The notes: a model not told the origin generated them from the sequence alone. Numbered from the stretch's first letter, positions 37,903-46,420 are shown. The stretch is DNA of 64,000 nt from an uncultured Oscillospiraceae bacterium (GCA_900759385.1 CAAEUZ010000129.1:1-64000), one strand, 5' to 3'. Translations and numbers: made by a program.

Positions 37903-38578
37903 CCCCATCCTGGAGCGGCTCAGCTCCCTGGCCGACGCCGGGTACGCCGGCTTCCAGGCCAAGCTGGTGCCCAACATCCCCCCGGAGAGCGTGCTCGGCG
38001 TGCGTATTCCCGACCTGCGCAGGCTGGCCAGGGAACTGCGCGGAACTACGGAAGCCAGCAATTTTATGTCAACCTTGCCGCACCGCTACTACGATGAGAA
38101 CTGCCTGCACGGCCTGCTCATAAACGAACTGCGCGGCTATGACGAGACCGCAGCCGCGCTGGATGCCTTTCTTCCGTATGTGGACAACTGGGCCGTTTGC
38201 GACATCATCAGCCCCAGGGCCTTCAAAAAGCAGCCCGAAGGGCTCTATGCCCAGGCCAGACGATGGATGGCGGACGGCGCCGAGTACACCGTGCGCTTCG
38301 GCATCGGCGTGCTCATGAGCTTTTATCTGGACGAGGGCTTTGACCCGCAGCAGCCCGGGGAAGTGGCTGTCTGCTGCTGTGATAAGTATTATGTAAACAT
38401 GATGGCCGCCTGGTATTTCGCCACCGCCCTGGCCAAGCAGCCGGAGGCGGCCCTGCCCTATATTGAGCAGCGGAGACTGAGCCAGTGGGTGCACAACAAG
38501 GCGATCCAGAAGGCGGTGGAGTCCCGGCGCATAAGCGCGGAGACCAAGGAATACCTGAAATCGCTGCGCTGGAAATAG
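37892..38578 (+). CDS. DNA alkylation repair protein, AlkD-like
   Basis: This is 228 residues of HEAT-like helical repeats. Family marks are VLGVRIPDLRRLARELRG, VDNWAVCDIISPRAFKK (Trp and Asp of the active surface), MAAWYFATALAKQPE and NKAIQKAVESRRIS. AlkD-type enzymes remove bulky alkylated bases without flipping them. The start is GTG, inside the end of the preceding gene. Confidence 0.9.
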   Translation: MESNPILERLSSLADAGYAGFQAKLVPNIPPESVLGVRIPDLRRLARELRGTTEASNFMSTLPHRYYDENCLHGLLINELRGYDETAAALDAFLPYVDNWAVCDIISPRAFKKQPEGLYAQARRWMADGAEYTVRFGIGVLMSFYLDEGFDPQQPGEVAVCCCDKYYVNMMAAWYFATALAKQPEAALPYIEQRRLSQWVHNKAIQKAVESRRISAETKEYLKSLRWK

Positions 38579-38602
38579 GAGCGCCGCAGAAACGCATACG
38601 GC

Positions 38603-38633
38603 AAAAGCCGCCCGGTTTTCCGGGCGGCTTTTA
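38603..38633. terminator. Bidirectional terminator between alkD-like and hydrolase genes
   Basis: AAAAGCCGCCCGG-TTTT-CCGGGCGGCTTTT is perfectly paired. Confidence 0.92.
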
Positions 38634-38640
38634 CTTTATC

Positions 38641-39681
38641 TCAAAGGGTGCGGCCGAAGAATTCGGTGAGCTTGCCGGTAATCTGTTCGACGTACTCCGG
38701 CACCCAGTAGGTCTGGATGTGGGTCGCGCCTGGTACGAGGTAGAGCTCCTTGTCATTTGTGCCGGTGGCGGCGGCAAAGACGTGCTCGGTCATGTAGAGC
38801 GTGTCCGCGCTCTTGCCCGCTATCATCAGCAGGGGGACGTTTATGAGATCTGCGCCCTGCACGGCGTCGAAGCTCATGAGGTCCACGTTGCTGCTGACCG
38901 TGTAGGCAAAACTGCTGCACGGGTGGGCGTGGGTCTTGCCGTAATAGTAGTAGCCGTCGCGGTAGAGGTCGTAGGGGAGCTTGTCGGCCTCAGACTCGGG
39001 CATCTCGCACATGTTGGCGGTGTAGCGCACCTCGCCGCCGCTCATCTCGAGGTCGCGGGCCTCGCAGGCCTCTTTGAGGCGCTGCTGGATGGTCGCCGTG
39101 GCGCTGTCGAGGAAACCGTTGCGGCGCACGACGCCGGTGTTGAACATGGAGAGGGTTGCCACGGCCTTGAAGCGCTTGTCGGTCTGCGCGGCCTTGATGG
39201 TGTAGCCGCCGCCTCCGCAGATGCCGAGCACGCCCACGCGCTCCGGGTCCACACCCGGGAACACGCGGATGATGTCGCAGGCCCGGTGTATGTCCTCAAC
39301 CCTGTGCGCGGGCTTGTCCGTGTTGCGCGGCAGGCCCTCGCTGTGGCCCTGATACGCCGCGTCGAAGGCGAGGGTTACATAGCCGGCCTCGGCCAGCTTC
39401 TGCGCATAGAGGCCCGCGACCTGCTCCTTGACGCCGCCGTTCGGGTGGGCGACGACGATGCCGGCGTACTTTTTGTCCGCGGCCCTGTCATAGCCCGCGG
39501 GGACATAGACGTTGGCCACCAGCTTCAGCCCGCCGAGCATGTAGCTTATTGGTATTATGTTAACTTCTCCGGCCACATTCTCGCTGATGGCCCCGGAGTA
39601 AACCAGGCCGAAGGGGTTATCATTATGCGTGCTCTCGGCGGCCACTTCCTCCGCCGTACGATAGGTGAAAAGTTCGCTCAT
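38641..39681 (-). CDS. Alpha/beta hydrolase with a Cys-type nucleophile elbow
   Basis: This is about 346 residues. Core motifs are AGIVVAHPNGGVKEQVAGLYA (oxyanion region), VTLAFDAAYQGHSEG and RVGVLGICGGGGYTIKAAQ. The nucleophile elbow reads GICGG, so the nucleophile would be Cys, as in dienelactone hydrolases, in place of the usual Ser. The C-terminal ELYLVPGATHIQTYW provides the His. It is driven by a MerR-type promoter shared with the divergent regulator gene. The substrate is unknown. Confidence 0.85.
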   Translation of the reverse strand: MSELFTYRTAEEVAAESTHNDNPFGLVYSGAISENVAGEVNIIPISYMLGGLKLVANVYVPAGYDRAADKKYAGIVVAHPNGGVKEQVAGLYAQKLAEAGYVTLAFDAAYQGHSEGLPRNTDKPAHRVEDIHRACDIIRVFPGVDPERVGVLGICGGGGYTIKAAQTDKRFKAVATLSMFNTGVVRRNGFLDSATATIQQRLKEACEARDLEMSGGEVRYTANMCEMPESEADKLPYDLYRDGYYYYGKTHAHPCSSFAYTVSSNVDLMSFDAVQGADLINVPLLMIAGKSADTLYMTEHVFAAATGTNDKELYLVPGATHIQTYWVPEYVEQITGKLTEFFGRTL

Positions 39682-39740
39682 TGTATTCTGCCTCCTAAAT
39701 TTTTCGGGAAACGCTTGCCTTTTGTTTTCCTTCTGGATAT

Positions 39741-39771
39741 AATATAGACCCGGTAGCAACTACCGAGTCAA
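39741..39771 (-). promoter_or_regulatory. MerR-type promoter and operator of the alpha/beta hydrolase
   Basis: On the minus strand TTGACT and TATATT are separated by 19 bases, filled by an inverted repeat with CGGTAG and CTACCG arms (dyad 39747-39769). An over-long 19-base spacer with a dyad between the boxes is the mark of promoters that MerR regulators activate by untwisting DNA. The regulator is encoded 21 bases away. Confidence 0.88.
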
Positions 39772-39791
39772 GAGAAAATACGGGTGATTTT

Positions 39792-40196
39792 GTGAACAAT
39801 CTGTATACAATGAAGCAGTGCTGCGAGGCCACCGGCATGAGCTACGAGGCGCTCAAGTTTTACTGCAACGAGGGCCTGGTTCCCAACGTGAAGCGCGCGG
39901 GCAACAACTACCGCGTGTTCGACGAGCACGACGTGAACTGGATACGCTCCCTGGCCTGCCTCAAGCGCTGCGGCATGAGCATACAGGAGATGAAGGAATA
40001 CCTGGCGCTCTGCCTGCAGGGCCAGAGCACCATCCCCGAGCGCATGGAGCTGCTGCAAAAGTACAAGCGGAACATCCACGCGCGCATGGCGGAGCTGCAG
40101 GACAGCCTGGACTTCATCGCCTGGAAGGAAAACTTCTATAAAGAGGTGCTGGAGGGAAAGACCGAGTACCACAGCGACCTCATAGCCGCGGAGTGA
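39792..40196 (+). CDS. MerR family transcriptional regulator
   Basis: This is 134 residues. The N-terminal winged helix is YTMKQCCEATGMSYEALKFYCNEGLVP (about 5-31), followed by YRVFDEHDVNWIRSLACLKRCGMSIQEMKEYL, and a C-terminal dimerising coiled coil. There is no metal-binding Cys set at the C-terminus, so a small organic effector is likelier than a metal. The start is GTG. It is divergent from the hydrolase it probably activates. Confidence 0.92.
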   Translation: MNNLYTMKQCCEATGMSYEALKFYCNEGLVPNVKRAGNNYRVFDEHDVNWIRSLACLKRCGMSIQEMKEYLALCLQGQSTIPERMELLQKYKRNIHARMAELQDSLDFIAWKENFYKEVLEGKTEYHSDLIAAE

Positions 40197-40199
40197 CAC

Positions 40200-40766
40200 A
40201 TGAGATACGTAGTGTTTGACACGGAGACGCCCAACTCCCGCAACGACCGCATGTGCCAGATCGGCCTCTGCCTGGTGGAAAACGGGCAAATTTTCGGCGC
40301 AGAGGGTTTTCTCGTCAACCCGGAGTGCGAATTCGCACTCTTCAACGTCATGCTGCACGGCATCACGCCAGAGCGCACCTGCGGCGAGCCGAACTTCGCC
40401 GAGCTCTGGACGCGCGAGCTGGAGAGCATCTTCTCCGACGGGATTCTGGTGGCGCACAACGCCCCCTTCGACATGGCGGTGCTCTCCAAGTGCCTGCGCT
40501 CCTACGGCATCAGCTGGCGGCGCACGGCGAGGTACATAGACACGGTCCGGCTCGCCCGCCGGGCCTTCCCCACCCTGCCCAACCACAAGCTGGACACGCT
40601 CGCTTACACGCTGGGCGTGGAGCTGGACCACCACGACGCCGCCAGCGACGCCGCCGCCTGCGCCCGCATCCTGCTCAGCAGCATGGAGCGCGGCGTGGAC
40701 GCCGGTGAATTTGTGCGTGAATATGACCTTAAATGTGCGCGCACGCTTGCGGGGTCGGCCAGATGA
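40200..40766 (+). CDS. DEDDh 3'-5' exonuclease, DnaQ/PolC epsilon type
   Basis: This is 188 residues. ExoI is VVFDTETP, ExoII is ILVAHNAPFDMAVL, and ExoIII is LDHHDAASDAAACARIL, giving the DEDDh set. It may proofread or trim DNA or RNA. It starts 3 bases after the merR stop and shares an ATGA overlap with the methyltransferase gene. Confidence 0.9.
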   Translation: MRYVVFDTETPNSRNDRMCQIGLCLVENGQIFGAEGFLVNPECEFALFNVMLHGITPERTCGEPNFAELWTRELESIFSDGILVAHNAPFDMAVLSKCLRSYGISWRRTARYIDTVRLARRAFPTLPNHKLDTLAYTLGVELDHHDAASDAAACARILLSSMERGVDAGEFVREYDLKCARTLAGSAR

Positions 40767-41539
40767 GCGAGGTGCTGAATTTTGCCCCCGGCAGCGCGGC
40801 GGCCACTCTGCTGGTGCCGCTCTGGTGCCGGGCGCGCTGCGCCGCGGAGTATCCCGCCCTTGGCGTCGGGGAGGCGGACGCCCTGCTCCTGAAGGGCGTG
40901 AGGGCAGACTTCTCCGCCGCGCGTCAGGCGGACTGCACGCTGTACGCCCTGCGCGAGACGCTGATGCTCGCTGCGGCGTGGCGCTATCTCGGCGAACATC
41001 CCGGCGCGGCCCTCATCGACCTCGGCTGCGGGCTGGACACCGTGCTGCGCCGCACGGGCGGTGAGCTCACCCGCCGCTACTACGTGGATTTGCCCGAGGT
41101 CATTGCCCTGCGGGAAAAGCTGCTGCCGCCCCTGCCCGGCGAGACGTACATCCCCGCAGACCTGCGCGCCGGCGGCTGGGAGGGGCGCATAGACGCACCG
41201 GACGGCGCCTTCTTCCTCTTGGGCGGCCTGCTCGGCCACTTTGAGCGCGATGAAGCCCTCCACCTGCTCGCCGCATTGGCTGAGCGCTTTCCCGGCGGCG
41301 GCGCGGCCTTTGACGGCGTGAGCGCCCTCTCCCTGGCGCTGGGCGGCCGCTCAGCCGGGCTGAAGTCCGCCCTGCCAAATCCTGCGGCTCTGGGGCGCAC
41401 GGGATGCTTCGCGCAGCTGCGGCGCGTCCGCGCTCTGCCAGAGGTCTTTTCCTCCCTGCCCGCCGGGCACCGGCTCAAGCTGGGACTTCTGATGGGCACC
41501 GGCGCGCTCGGCTTTTTCGAGGCCCGCTTCGCCCGATAG
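40763..41539 (+). CDS. Leucine carboxyl methyltransferase-family (LCM/Tcm) methyltransferase
   Basis: This is about 258 residues. The SAM site ALIDLGCGLDTVLRR and YYVDLPEVIALREKLLPP match the PF04072 group, whose bacterial members are often annotated as polyketide O-methyltransferases. The start at 40763 is chosen for its ATGA overlap with the exonuclease gene. The true substrate is unknown. Confidence 0.82.
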   Translation: MSEVLNFAPGSAAATLLVPLWCRARCAAEYPALGVGEADALLLKGVRADFSAARQADCTLYALRETLMLAAAWRYLGEHPGAALIDLGCGLDTVLRRTGGELTRRYYVDLPEVIALREKLLPPLPGETYIPADLRAGGWEGRIDAPDGAFFLLGGLLGHFERDEALHLLAALAERFPGGGAAFDGVSALSLALGGRSAGLKSALPNPAALGRTGCFAQLRRVRALPEVFSSLPAGHRLKLGLLMGTGALGFFEARFAR

Positions 41540-41567
41540 CGGCGCATATTTCCCGCCGCCGGGCGCG

Positions 41568-41573
41568 TATAAT
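41568..41573 (+). promoter_or_regulatory. -10 element of the ylmC-like gene
   Basis: A perfect TATAAT lies 16 bases upstream of the ATG at 41590, leaving a very short leader. No good -35 is visible, as expected for a sporulation sigma-factor or activator-dependent promoter. Confidence 0.4.
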
Positions 41574-41589
41574 AGCCCGAGGTGATAGT

Positions 41590-41871
41590 ATGGGCTGCCT
41601 TTTTTCTGAACTTCGCAGCAAGGAGGTCATTGACCTCAAATCCGGCATGAGGCTCGGCTACGTCTGCGACGCGGAGTTCGACGCCTGCAGCGGACAGATA
41701 TGCTCGCTGATCGTGCCCGGCGCGGGGCGGGTTGGCGGCCTGCTCGGCCGGGACGACGACTATGTCATCCCCTGGAACTGCATCACCCGCCTGGGCGACG
41801 ACATCATCCTCGTGGAGCTGCCGGACAGCCCCTCGCGCCGCCGCCGTGACAAGCGTCCGCTGGTGTATTGA
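41590..41871 (+). CDS. YlmC/YmxH family PRC-barrel sporulation protein
   Basis: This is 93 residues starting MGCLFSELRSKEVIDLKSG, followed by RLGYVCDAEFDACSGQICSL and YVIPWNCITRLGDDIILVE. This is the PRC-barrel pattern of the YlmC/YmxH family found in spore formers. A longer in-frame ORF upstream lies inside the methyltransferase gene and is not real. GAGGTG precedes the ATG. Confidence 0.9.
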   Translation: MGCLFSELRSKEVIDLKSGMRLGYVCDAEFDACSGQICSLIVPGAGRVGGLLGRDDDYVIPWNCITRLGDDIILVELPDSPSRRRRDKRPLVY

Positions 41872-41938
41872 AACAATGCCGTAACTTTACCCCGCGCGCC
41901 GTAGGTGGTAGAATACCTCCGGAAAGCGAGGTGCGCGC

Positions 41939-42511
41939 ATGAGCCAGTGTACTTTTATCGCGGCGGACGTGCCGCTTTGCGAAGTGCATGACCGGCACAC
42001 AAGGGCCATGTCCCTGCGCGAAGCGGTCAAGGCCGGCGTAATGTCTGGGCGGGCCGCGCGCAGGGCCGGCATCGGCCCCGACGAAGCGGGCGTTGTGATA
42101 AGCTGTGACCTCCGGCCCGGCGAGGATTCGGCGGGCAACTTCTCGCTGCTCGAGTTTCCGTTTTCGCGCTGTTACTGCGATATGGACTTCGCCGTGAGCA
42201 TTGAAATCGGGTTTACCAAAACCGATGAACCCGGGCTTCTGGGAGCGGGCGATATGACACCGGAGAAGGCCGAGCGCATCGCGGACTACGTGCGCGAGGT
42301 ACTCACGCGCACGGACGCCGTGGAGCTGTGGACGGTGTGGCTCTCGGAATACGACCCTCCGCGCATAAAAGAGCGCCGTGTCCCGGTCTCGGACTTCACC
42401 GGCGCGGACGTGGAAGGGATTTATTCCGCCTCCTGCTGGCCCCCTGACGATGCAGTCAACCAGTTTGGCGGAGAGCGGCCAACATATCACTGCCTGCGCG
42501 TGGAGCGGTGA
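41939..42511 (+). CDS. Conserved-looking protein of unknown function
   Basis: This is 190 residues, soluble, with no signal peptide. Recognisable features are only local: many aromatic and acidic residues, CRCYCDMD-like Cys (FSRCYCDMDF near 78-87) and TDAVELWTVWLSEYDPPRIKERRVPV. The GC content and codon use match the neighbours and a TAGAAT -10-like box lies about 30 bases upstream, so it is likely a real gene. I do not recognise the family. Confidence 0.65.
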   Translation: MSQCTFIAADVPLCEVHDRHTRAMSLREAVKAGVMSGRAARRAGIGPDEAGVVISCDLRPGEDSAGNFSLLEFPFSRCYCDMDFAVSIEIGFTKTDEPGLLGAGDMTPEKAERIADYVREVLTRTDAVELWTVWLSEYDPPRIKERRVPVSDFTGADVEGIYSASCWPPDDAVNQFGGERPTYHCLRVER

Positions 42512-42554
42512 GCGGTTTTACCCGCATTTTCCCTGAAAATAACGCAAAAAGTCC

Positions 42555-42583
42555 TTGCATTACGCAGGGGCTTTTGCTATAAT
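42555..42583 (+). promoter_or_regulatory. Promoter of rpsB-tsf
   Basis: TTGCAT (42555-42560) and TATAAT (42578-42583) have a 17-base spacer, leaving a leader of about 115 bases before rpsB. Confidence 0.8.
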
Positions 42584-42591
42584 ATATCGGC

Positions 42592-42680
42592 ATTACACAC
42601 GGATGGGCGATTCCCGACCCCGTGGCGGCGGTGACGACCGCCGTTGGGTCGCGGGGAGCTGACCCCGTCCGGAGGTAATA
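42592..42680 (+). promoter_or_regulatory. Structured rpsB leader, probable S2-binding autoregulatory RNA
   Basis: The leader folds into a long GC stem: CGGATGGG at the left pairs with CCCCGTCCG at the right, and inside GACCC/GGGTC and GGCGG/CCGCC arms pair. Bacterial rpsB genes commonly carry S2-binding leaders for feedback control. The ribosome site GGAGG lies after the structure. Confidence 0.55.
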
Positions 42681-42705
42681 ACAAAATAAAGGAGGAAACA
42701 CAAAA

Positions 42706-43449
42706 ATGGCAGTCGTAACCATGAAGCAGCTTCTGGAGGCCGGTGTGCACTTCGGTCACCAGACCCGCCGCTGGAACCCCAAGATGGCCGAGTACATCTA
42801 CTGCGAGCGCAACGGCATCTACATCATTGACCTCGCCAAGACCGCGAAGAAGCTCGAGGAGGCTTACAACTTCGTGCGTGAGCTGGCCGCCAACGGCCAG
42901 AACATCCTGTTCGTCGGCACCAAGAAGCAGGCCGCGGACACCATCAAGGAAGAGGCCGAGCGCGTCGGCCAGTACTACGTGAACGCCCGCTGGCTCGGCG
43001 GCATGCTCACCAACTTCAAGACCATGCGCACCCGTATCGACCGTCTGGCCCAGCTCAAGCGCATGCAGGAGGACGGCACCTTCGACATGCTGCCCAAGAA
43101 GGAAGTCATGAAGCTCATGGGCGAGATGGCCAAGCTCGAGAAGTATCTCGGCGGCGTCAAGGACATGAAGCGTCTCCCCGGCGCCCTCTTCATCGTTGAC
43201 TCCCGCAAGGAGCACAACGCCATCGCCGAGGCCCGCAAGCTGCACATCCCCATCATCGCCATTGTTGACACCAACTGCGACCCCGACGAGGTCGATTACG
43301 TCATCCCCGCCAACGACGACGCCATCCGCGCCATCAAGCTCATCAGCGCCACCATGGCCAACGCCGTGCAGGAAGGCCGCCAGGGCGCCGACGAGGCCGC
43401 CGATGAGGCCGCCAAGGTTGAGGAAGCCGACGAGGCCGAGGCCGAGTAA
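42706..43449 (+). CDS. rpsB: 30S ribosomal protein S2
   Basis: This is 247 residues beginning [20 protein letters not shown], with [40 protein letters not shown] and [22 protein letters not shown]. The C-terminus is acidic ([20 protein letters not shown]), as in many clostridia. tsf follows on the same transcript. Confidence 0.99.
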   Translation: MAVVTMKQLLEAGVHFGHQTRRWNPKMAEYIYCERNGIYIIDLAKTAKKLEEAYNFVRELAANGQNILFVGTKKQAADTIKEEAERVGQYYVNARWLGGMLTNFKTMRTRIDRLAQLKRMQEDGTFDMLPKKEVMKLMGEMAKLEKYLGGVKDMKRLPGALFIVDSRKEHNAIAEARKLHIPIIAIVDTNCDPDEVDYVIPANDDAIRAIKLISATMANAVQEGRQGADEAADEAAKVEEADEAEAE

Positions 43450-43504
43450 TCCGCTTTAAAGTTATCCACCACACGTATATATAACACGGAAGGAAGATAT
43501 AACT

Positions 43505-44434
43505 ATGGCTTTTACAGCAGCAGATGTTAAGAACCTCCGCGAGGCCACCGGCGTCGGCATGATGGACTGCAAGAAGGCCCTTGCCGCCTCCGACGGCGAC
43601 ATGGACAAGGCCATCGAGTGGCTGCGCGAGAAGGGTCTCGCCGCCGCGCAGAAGAAGGCCGGCCGTATAGCCGCCGAGGGCATGGCTTACGCCTGGGTCT
43701 GCGACGAGTGCGGCGTGGGCTCCATAGTCGAGGTCAACGCCGAGAGCGACTTCGTCGCCAAGAACGACCTCTTTGTCGAGTACGTCCAGAACGTCGCCAA
43801 GGTCGTCGCCAAGGAGAACCCCGCCGACCTCGACGCCCTGTTTGCCTGCAAGTACCCCGGCAGCGACAAGACCGTCCTCGAGGAGCAGAACGACAAGGTC
43901 CTGGTCATCGGCGAGAACATCAAGGTCCGCCGCTTCGGCCGTTACGACACCGGCGTGAGCATCCCCTACGTCCACATGGGCGGCCGCATCGCCGTTCTCA
44001 TGAACCTCACCGTCGGCGAGGGCTTTGAGAAGAACGAAAAGATAGTCGAGCTGGGCAAGGATCTCGCCATGCAGGTCGCGGCGCTCAATCCTCAGTTCCT
44101 GGACAAGAGCCAGGTCAGCGAGGAGTTCATCGCCAATGAGAAGCGCGTCCGTCTCCTCCAGGCCAAGGAGGACCCGAAGAACGCCAAGAAGCCCGACGCC
44201 ATCATCGAGAAGATCGTCATGGGCGGCCTGAACAAGTACTTCAGCGAGATCTGCCTGCTGCAGCAGCCGTTTGTCAAGGACGACAAGGTCTCTGTCGAGC
44301 AGCACGTCGCCAACGTCGCCAAGGAGCTGGGCACCACCATCACGGTGAACGGCTACATCCGCTTCGAGAAGGGCGAAGGCATTGAGAAGCGCCAGGACGA
44401 CCTCGCCGAGGAAGTCGCCAAGCTGATAAAGTAA
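43505..44434 (+). CDS. tsf: Elongation factor Ts
   Basis: This is 309 residues. The N-terminal UBA-like domain has VKNLREATGVGMMDCKKALAAS (about 9-30), and the core has VEVNAESDFVAKNDLFVEYV with the TDFVARN-type contact for EF-Tu. It recycles EF-Tu-GDP to EF-Tu-GTP. Length is near the usual 290-310 for Firmicutes. Confidence 0.98.
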   Translation: MAFTAADVKNLREATGVGMMDCKKALAASDGDMDKAIEWLREKGLAAAQKKAGRIAAEGMAYAWVCDECGVGSIVEVNAESDFVAKNDLFVEYVQNVAKVVAKENPADLDALFACKYPGSDKTVLEEQNDKVLVIGENIKVRRFGRYDTGVSIPYVHMGGRIAVLMNLTVGEGFEKNEKIVELGKDLAMQVAALNPQFLDKSQVSEEFIANEKRVRLLQAKEDPKNAKKPDAIIEKIVMGGLNKYFSEICLLQQPFVKDDKVSVEQHVANVAKELGTTITVNGYIRFEKGEGIEKRQDDLAEEVAKLIK

Positions 44435-44446
44435 TCCAAGAGCATT

Positions 44447-44478
44447 AAAAAGAGCCGGTCAAATGACCGGCTCTTTTT
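44447..44478. terminator. Bidirectional terminator between tsf and a lipoprotein gene
   Basis: AAAAAGAGCCGGTC-AAAT-GACCGGCTCTTTTT is perfectly paired. Confidence 0.95.
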
Positions 44479-44486
44479 GCATGATA

Positions 44487-45149
44487 TCAGTCCGCTGCGT
44501 GGCTGTCCGACTGTGTGGAGCGGAATTCAACCGTCAGCGCGTAATCGTAAACGTGCGACCCGTCGAAGAGCTCCGGCTCGTCAAAGCCTATCTGCGGTAT
44601 ATACTGGGTGTGGGAGTTCCCGCTCGTGGCAGATATGAGCATCAGCGCCATGGGCGTGTCCGGCTCTGCCGCGGCCTCGTCGGCCAGGGTTGAACACCCC
44701 CAGGCAAGGTCCTCGCCCCCATCCCCGCCCAGTATCAGCGGGTCGTGGCGGACGGTACCGTTTGCGAACTGGCAGGCGTACTCAAAACTCAGCGTCTCAT
44801 GGTCAAAGTGTACGGCGATGCGTCCACCATATCCTCCCTGCCCGTCACCCATGGCGGTGGCGGCTGTACTGTGCGACAGCTCCTGCCATTCCCCTTCCTC
44901 CAGCTGCCAGAGCGTGAACGCGGTGTACTGCGTGCCCTCCGGGGCCAAGAAATCATACAGCTGCCAGCCGTCGGCATCCGTCCCAAAGAGGTCGAGCAGT
45001 CCCATCTCAGACTCCGACAGCTCAGTCGGGATCAGGTACCCGGACACCGCAGACGGCGTCGGCGCTGTGCGCTGGTCAACCATCTCACAGCCGCTCAGCG
45101 ACAGCGCAAGGGCCAGCATCGCTGCCAGTGCGGCAAGACGTCTCTTCAT
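44487..45149 (-). CDS. Lipoprotein of unknown function (related to the one at 45707)
   Basis: This is 220 residues with signal MKRRLAALAAMLALALSLSGC. The mature part contains ELSESEMGLLDLF, a WQLEEGEWQELSHS segment and the ending GFDEPELFDGSHVYDYALTV. These three segments line up with parts of the lipoprotein at 45707-46384, so the two appear to be diverged copies. No known domain is recognised. It probably sits on the outer face of the membrane. Confidence 0.8.
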   Translation of the reverse strand: MKRRLAALAAMLALALSLSGCEMVDQRTAPTPSAVSGYLIPTELSESEMGLLDLFGTDADGWQLYDFLAPEGTQYTAFTLWQLEEGEWQELSHSTAATAMGDGQGGYGGRIAVHFDHETLSFEYACQFANGTVRHDPLILGGDGGEDLAWGCSTLADEAAAEPDTPMALMLISATSGNSHTQYIPQIGFDEPELFDGSHVYDYALTVEFRSTQSDSHAAD

Positions 45150-45287
45150 CCCTATCAGCTCCTTCTGGAGCCATTATAAGGTCGAGGGAGAAGTCTGGCA
45201 ATACGCTTAAAGGATTCTTAAACCAAACTTAATGATTCCTCGCACGCCGCAGCCCAATATCACACCGGCAGACGGGACCCGCATTTA

Positions 45288-45536
45288 TTACCCCTGCAGG
45301 CCCTTGGCCTGGCGCTCCATGTTCTCCACCACCACGTCGTAGACGTCGCCGAGCGTGGCGCAGTATTCAAGCACCCTCCAGGGCACATTGGTGTGGAAGT
45401 GCAGCTTTATGAGGTCGTCCCCGCCCGCCACCAACAGGCAGTCGCCGGGGATGTTGTCCTGTATGTAGTCGTGAATGACGTCCTCGTCGAGGTTCTCGCC
45501 CTCGAGGAGGAGCTGGGTGTCGTACTTGAATTCCAT
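45288..45536 (-). CDS. Stand-alone domain like the middle of FakA/YloV (DAK2-fusion protein)
   Basis: This is 82 residues. EFKYDTQLLLEGENLDEDVI, LLVAGGDDLIKLHFHTNVP and VLEYCATLGDVYDVVVENME match the central region of fatty-acid kinase FakA, which lies between its DhaL kinase domain and its C-terminal domain. Here it is a complete small gene with AAGGAG and an ATG, not a broken end: no flanking kinase sequence is present. It could be a regulator or partner of a FakA/FakB system encoded elsewhere. Confidence 0.75.
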   Translation of the reverse strand: MEFKYDTQLLLEGENLDEDVIHDYIQDNIPGDCLLVAGGDDLIKLHFHTNVPWRVLEYCATLGDVYDVVVENMERQAKGLQG

Positions 45537-45706
45537 GGTTAGTCACTCCTTTCGTGCTATATGATAGCGCCAAAGACCGGAAAATACAAGCCGTATCGGA
45601 ACAGGCCGCTCCGGCACAGCATATTATTTGAGCAATTTGGCGGTTTTTTCTTGCTTCACCCCCCCATATGATATAATGAGCACAAACAGCACGAGGAGAA
45701 ATCCTT

Positions 45707-46384
45707 ATGAAAAAGGCTCTTGCAGTGATGCTCGCGTTGTTGCTGGCTGTGCTCGCCGGCTGCGGCGCCGCGGAAACGTCGCCTCCCTCCCCCACCCCGG
45801 CGCCGACCGTGCCGGTGCAGGAGTACGCGGAGAGCGCCCCCATAAATGTCACACTCACGCCGGTGGCGCTGTCCGAGGCAGAGCAGGAAATTGCCAGCCT
45901 GTCCTCGCACACCGGCGACGACGTACACATCTACAATTTGGAGGCAGACGGTGAAATCAAGGGCGCGGTGGCCAGGGTGTTCAGCCTGGAGGACGGCGCC
46001 TGGGTGCACCACACGTACAGCATTGAATTTGACCTGGCAGAGGGCCGGTTTTCCGTCGTAGCCCCAGGGCTGGCGGACGGCGCCACTATGAATTTCACCA
46101 CCCCATCCGGCGCCCTTAGCAGCGTCGGGTGCCCGGGTTTTGAGCCTCCCGATTCCGGTTTCTCCCTCTCCGGCACGCTGGGGCAGAGTGTCACCGCGCA
46201 GACCGGGCAGAACATACCCGTCGCCGTCCAGGTCTTTGGCACCTATGACCCGGAGACCGACAGCGGAGAAGTCGTCAGCGCCGATCCGGATGGGTTCTAT
46301 ACTCCGGAGATTTTTGAGGGTATGGACGGCGTGTATGTGCTGTGCCTGTGCTTCCTGAGCGAAGAAAACCCGCCGCTTGCGTAA
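45707..46384 (+). CDS. Lipoprotein of unknown function (related to the one at 44487)
   Basis: This is 225 residues with signal MKKALAVMLALLLAVLAGC and a Pro/Thr-rich linker. It shares the segment pattern ALSEAEQEIASL, VFSLEDGAWVHHTYS and GFYTPEIFEGMDGVYVLCLC with the lipoprotein at 44487-45149. It lacks known catalytic motifs. AGGAG lies upstream. Confidence 0.8.
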   Translation: MKKALAVMLALLLAVLAGCGAAETSPPSPTPAPTVPVQEYAESAPINVTLTPVALSEAEQEIASLSSHTGDDVHIYNLEADGEIKGAVARVFSLEDGAWVHHTYSIEFDLAEGRFSVVAPGLADGATMNFTTPSGALSSVGCPGFEPPDSGFSLSGTLGQSVTAQTGQNIPVAVQVFGTYDPETDSGEVVSADPDGFYTPEIFEGMDGVYVLCLCFLSEENPPLA

Positions 46385-46388
46385 TGAC

Positions 46389-46420
46389 AAACACCCCGGG
46401 ACAGTTGTCCCGGGGTGTTT
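46389..46420. terminator. Bidirectional terminator between lipoprotein and xre genes
   Basis: AAACACCCCGGGACA and TGTCCCGGGGTGTTT pair with a 2-base gap. It overlaps the stop codon of the xre gene. Confidence 0.85.
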
